A stretch of DNA of 64,000 bases, taken from positions 1 to 64,000 of the forward strand of contig JANYLM010000130.1 in the NCBI GenBank assembly GCA_025357835.1, in the 5' to 3' direction. This DNA comes from Gammaproteobacteria bacterium (GTDB taxonomy: Bacteria > Pseudomonadota > Gammaproteobacteria > Steroidobacterales > Steroidobacteraceae). Numbering within the stretch: position 1 is the stretch's first letter; every line of letters starts with the position of its first letter. Position numbers and translations under genes: made by a program. Positions 62,091 through 64,000 of this stretch are shown here, one piece after another. The notes below the pieces were generated by a model. The model did no database searches. It worked only from the letters and a program-made list of their open reading frames with translations, and was not told the origin of the DNA.

Positions 62091-62729
62091 TTACTTGTTA
62101 GCTCGAGTCGTGAACCAGATCTGCGGTTGGCCTTTGACGCCAGCGCTCTGCATAGCGGTCTTGAGTTCTGCTGACGCTGCGAATGCCTTCGCCGCGGCTT
62201 GCGACGCAAAGTCGTGGTAAGCAGTCACGTCATTTGGGTTATCGGTCGCTTGATAAACGGCCTGCGCCAGTACGCCCATTTTTGCAGCGGTTGCCTGAAA
62301 GGCATCGTAGGCCTTGCGCCATGCGGCGTAGTCGGTCACTTCATGGTGCACGAACATTCTTACGTGGCTCGCCTTACCCGATGCTCCGGACGTCATCACT
62401 GTGTACCAAATAGTCGGCGCGCCTTTAACGCCGGCACCCTCCATCGCAGCTTTAAGCTTGTCGGATGCCGCGAAGGCCTTCGCCTTTTGTTCAGATTTAA
62501 AGTCGTGCACAACCGTGACGTCATTCGGATCGTCCGTCGACTGGTAGAGCGCCTGCGCAGTAACGCCCATTTGTCGCTGCGTCGCACGGAACCCGTCGTA
62601 TTCTTTACGCCACTTCGCGTAGTCCGTTACCTCATGCCGTACGAACATGCGTACGCCAGCGGCTTCCACCGGCGTCGCGATTGATAAAAGACCAAGCGAC
62701 AACGCGCTGATCAACAAGAATGAACGCAT
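62091..62729 (-). CDS. Secreted protein with two tandem copies of an about 95-aa domain (dimeric alpha/beta-barrel-like)
   Basis: VRMFVRHEVTDYAKWRKEYDGFRATQRQMGVTAQALYQSTDDPNDVTVVHDF and VRMFVHHEVTDYAAWRKAYDAFQATAAKMGVLAQAVYQATDNPNDVTAYHDF. Confidence 0.75.
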   Translation of the reverse strand: MRSFLLISALSLGLLSIATPVEAAGVRMFVRHEVTDYAKWRKEYDGFRATQRQMGVTAQALYQSTDDPNDVTVVHDFKSEQKAKAFAASDKLKAAMEGAGVKGAPTIWYTVMTSGASGKASHVRMFVHHEVTDYAAWRKAYDAFQATAAKMGVLAQAVYQATDNPNDVTAYHDFASQAAAKAFAASAELKTAMQSAGVKGQPQIWFTTRANK

Positions 62730-63198
62730 AGAACCTCCCGAGTTATAAATTGCTTATGAGTACTGTCGTCAGTATTGCGCACCGCAATTGGACATTAGTA
62801 GTATATCTTGACGGAACAACCTTGGATCGTCGTCCGTCCGCTGCGACTGGCTATACCGACTCCGAATGCCCCATTCAACTACGAGGTGGCTGTGCCTGTC
62901 TTGGTTCAATCCGCTAATGTATTGCGCATTAAGACGACTACATTTTGACCAGGACCTGGCCTGGGATGCCCAGGTACTCGACGGACCGAGGCGGCGCCCG
63001 TATGTGGACGCTCTGCTCAAGACACGGCTGTCTGTCGACTCGGCGGCGCAGCCGCCGTCCGGATGTCATTGGCAAGCAGATCACCCGTTAAAGAAGAGAA
63101 TCACCCTGCCTAGGCGTCCATCCGCCAGTTTCTCACGCCGCGTGTCCAGCCCTGGAACAAGGGCAAACTGGTCGGTCAAAAGGCGCTAGACTTGTGAT

Positions 63199-64000
63199 GT
63201 GAGCACGCCTGCATACCCGCCTGTTCAACGCTGGTTGGCGTTCGTCACGACGGCAATGGTTGCGGCAGTGCTGTGTTGTCAGGGTGGCTGCGTCGCCACC
63301 AAATACAAGCTCGCCAAAAAGAACACGCCGCCCGTACAACTTCTGAATGTTCCCTTTCCACCCTCAGCACCGCTGCAACCGACGCTTGCTGCACTAATTT
63401 CTTATGGCGGTCCCGGTTCGTGGAAGCGTGAAGCGTTGTGGGATGAATACGTCGTCACGCTCCAGAACAGCGGCGAGCGACCGGTCACCATTGATTCTAC
63501 GACGCTGACAGACTCGGATGCTTTGGTCATCGCAGCAGGTATCGATCCGTGGGCGCTCGAAAAGCAGAGCAAGCTCCTGGAGAAGCAGTACCGTGCTAGC
63601 GGTCTTGCCTTCGTTCGCACTGCCGGACCTAGCGTGCTCATCGTCGGTGCAGGCGCGGCGGCGGTTGCGGCCACGACGAGTTCGATTTTCGTATCGGCCG
63701 CTGCTGCCGGCGCGGCCCTGGCTGCGGTGGTCGTCCTGCCGGTCTACTACGGCACCGTGTTGGGTATCAATCACCACAACAAGAAAGCCGTCATGGCTGA
63801 ATTCACGCGCCGGCGGCTACCGCTGCCGCTAACGCTGGCACCGGGCGAGACGCGCAGCGGGAGTGTGTTCTATCCGACGGTGCGAAACCCCCGTTCTCTC
63901 GAGTTGCATTGGTCGAGCGAAACCGGTAGTGGCCTAGTTGCATTGCCACTCGACTTTCTGCACGGGCTGCACGTGCCGGCCGTACCGCCAGCCGCTGCAC
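63199..64000 (+). CDS. Lipoprotein-like protein with a hydrophobic Ala/Val-rich central segment, truncated by window end
   Basis: Open reading frame from GTG to window edge (absent from the ORF track): VSTPAYPPVQRWLAFVTTAMVAAVLCCQGGCVATKYKLAKKNTPPVQLLNVPFPP... Confidence 0.6.
   Translation, partial: MSTPAYPPVQRWLAFVTTAMVAAVLCCQGGCVATKYKLAKKNTPPVQLLNVPFPPSAPLQPTLAALISYGGPGSWKREALWDEYVVTLQNSGERPVTIDSTTLTDSDALVIAAGIDPWALEKQSKLLEKQYRASGLAFVRTAGPSVLIVGAGAAAVAATTSSIFVSAAAAGAALAAVVVLPVYYGTVLGINHHNKKAVMAEFTRRRLPLPLTLAPGETRSGSVFYPTVRNPRSLELHWSSETGSGLVALPLDFLHGLHVPAVPPAAA

Overview
A 64 kb, high-GC, gene-dense chromosomal window, probably from a gammaproteobacterium (FtsYEX-RpoH, Dut-CoaBC-RadC, RpmB/RpmG-Fpg and UrcA context; taxonomy is inference). 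The left ~14 kb is an exopolysaccharide / protein-sorting locus: Wzx-like flippase, a VPLPA-CTERM protein interrupted near its sorting tail by a truncated IS3-family element, two methyltransferases, an exosortase (XrtD-like) fused to an EpsI domain, a WecA/MraY-like sugar-1-phosphate transferase, a PrsT-like TPR lipoprotein, a five-repeat secreted protein of unknown family, and an intact VPLPA-CTERM protein. It is followed by an HDAC-family enzyme with a small paralogous relic, three toxin-antitoxin modules (one antitoxin frameshifted), a conserved housekeeping block (rpoH, ftsX, ftsE, ftsY, rsmD, coaD), secreted hydrolases, an S9 peptidase with a chimeric C-terminus, a second housekeeping block (fpg, rpmG, rpmB, radC, dut, coaBC, pyrE, trmB), a LytS/LytTR-type two-component pair, ppa, an XanB2/chorismatase-like gene, a TonB receptor/amidohydrolase group, tRNA-Gly(CCC), and two more VapBC-type modules. 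The best candidate for an under-described system is the exosortase/VPLPA locus with its five-repeat protein. Other notable points are an apparent ACG start codon for Fpg, the S9 chimera without a visible catalytic His, the HDAC relic and the frameshifted AbrB antitoxin. All family calls come from reading the sequence; no database search was run.
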